A stretch of 64,000 bases of DNA, taken from contig CAWITA010000035.1 in assembly GCA_963838835.1 (NCBI GenBank), positions 62,001-126,000 on the forward strand, read 5' to 3'. Both the position numbers and the translations under genes were made by a program. Position 1 is the first letter of the stretch, and every line of letters begins with the position of its first letter. Positions 63,582 through 64,000 of the stretch are shown piece by piece. The notes under the pieces are model-generated. The model saw only the letters and a program-made list of their open reading frames with translations. It had not been told where the DNA came from and searched no databases. This stretch comes from Bog-473 sp963838835. GTDB lineage: Bacteria > Actinomycetota > Acidimicrobiia > Acidimicrobiales > RAAP-2.

Positions 63582-64000
63582 GTGGGAGTCCAGTTGGAGG
63601 AAGCGGCGAGCACCGTCGTTCTTGAACGGCTGAGGTCGCTCTTCACACCCAGGTCCGTCGCGCTCGTAGGAGCGACGGAAAACTCCCAGTGGTCGGTGTT
63701 CACCTACACCAACCTGCGCCGCTACTCGCCGGAAGTCGCCGTCCACGTCGTTCACCCGAGGCGCGGAACGGTCCACGGCCAGCCGGCGCACCGCTCGATG
63801 TGCGACATCGCCGAGCCCGTCGACCTGGCCTACGTGATGGTGCCAACCAACGCAGTGCTCGGCGTGGTCGAGGAGATCGCCGACGCCGGCACCAAGAACC
63901 TCGTCATCCTGACCGCCGGCTTCGCCGAGGCCGGACCCGATGGCGAGGCGCTCGCAGCCCGCCTCGAAGCGCTCGCGACCGAGCGAGGGCTCACCGTGCT
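63582..64000 (+). CDS. CoA-binding domain of an NDP-forming acyl-CoA synthetase-type protein, N-terminal part
   Basis: 139 aa visible, open at the window end. FTPRSVALVGATENSQWSVF is the CoA-binding Rossmann start of succinyl-CoA-synthetase-like enzymes. PVDLAYVMVPTNAVLGVVEE and GTKNLVILTAGFAEAGPDGE continue the domain, the latter holding the region before the catalytic His loop. ADP-forming acetyl-CoA-type synthetases make ATP and acid from acyl-CoA or run in reverse. GTG 63582 is in frame with a GGGGGG ribosome-like stretch just upstream. The hairpin of the right repeat ends 42 bp before it. Confidence 0.75.
   Translation, partial: MGVQLEEAASTVVLERLRSLFTPRSVALVGATENSQWSVFTYTNLRRYSPEVAVHVVHPRRGTVHGQPAHRSMCDIAEPVDLAYVMVPTNAVLGVVEEIADAGTKNLVILTAGFAEAGPDGEALAARLEALATERGLTV

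Overview
The window is high-GC DNA of an actinomycete, most likely an acidimicrobial-type lineage. This is inferred from gene content, not from a database match. Pointers are a class II (B12) ribonucleotide reductase with a NrdR box, an F420-type LLM oxidoreductase, a PimB'-like mannosyltransferase, DUF3039 and DUF2630 proteins, a surface protein built from GYWEVASDGG repeats, and many leaderless gene starts (a TANNNT box 5-7 nt before the start codon).

Layout. 1-2643: nrdJ (minus, cut by the window edge) diverges from glpK; both carry many single-base frame breaks although all family motifs survive. 2768-4855: secreted Ig-repeat protein. 4943-7442: overlapping SDR, QueA and SufR-like genes, then ACT-domain, PlsC, SMP-30, AlaC, LLM, ROK kinase, SRPBCC and PimB'-like genes, mostly on the minus strand. 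14112-16334: small Cys-rich and thioredoxin-like proteins, an ABM-like protein and a PH-SHOCT protein. 16622-23176: rhodanese, a CAU-anticodon tRNA, a large YfhO/GT-C-like membrane protein coupled to an epoxide-hydrolase-fold protein, DUF2630, Lon and DUF3039. 23268-27720: a Ugp-type ABC importer. 27946-28869: PAS-GGDEF protein with a degenerate active site. 29002-32782: sulfate importer operon. 33-35 kb: phosphatase, a gene-poor stretch with an 11-bp tandem repeat, and an acyl-CoA desaturase.

36-54.5 kb looks accessory and catabolic: flavin monooxygenase-like protein, sulfatase, HSL-type esterase, IolC-C-type aldolase, a GntR(YtrA)-ABC efflux-type operon with a visible operator, two adjacent phytanoyl-CoA dioxygenases (one with an SCP2-like N-terminal domain), an amidohydrolase, a Liv-type binding protein, an orphan 539-aa winged-helix protein beside an IS630 remnant, and another alpha/beta hydrolase.

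54.5-64 kb: a hydrolase-adenylate cyclase fusion, a truncated second cyclase, a 13-repeat surface protein, and a segment bounded by two tRNA-like direct repeats. That segment holds an ECF sigma factor coupled to a membrane-anchored NHL-propeller protein and a dead tyrosine recombinase. The window ends inside a CoA-binding (NDP-forming acyl-CoA synthetase-type) gene.

About 19 single-base frame breaks interrupt otherwise intact genes; most disappear on removing one base. This looks more like consensus sequencing error than gene decay. The cyclase, IS630 and integrase remnants, in contrast, look like real pseudogenes.
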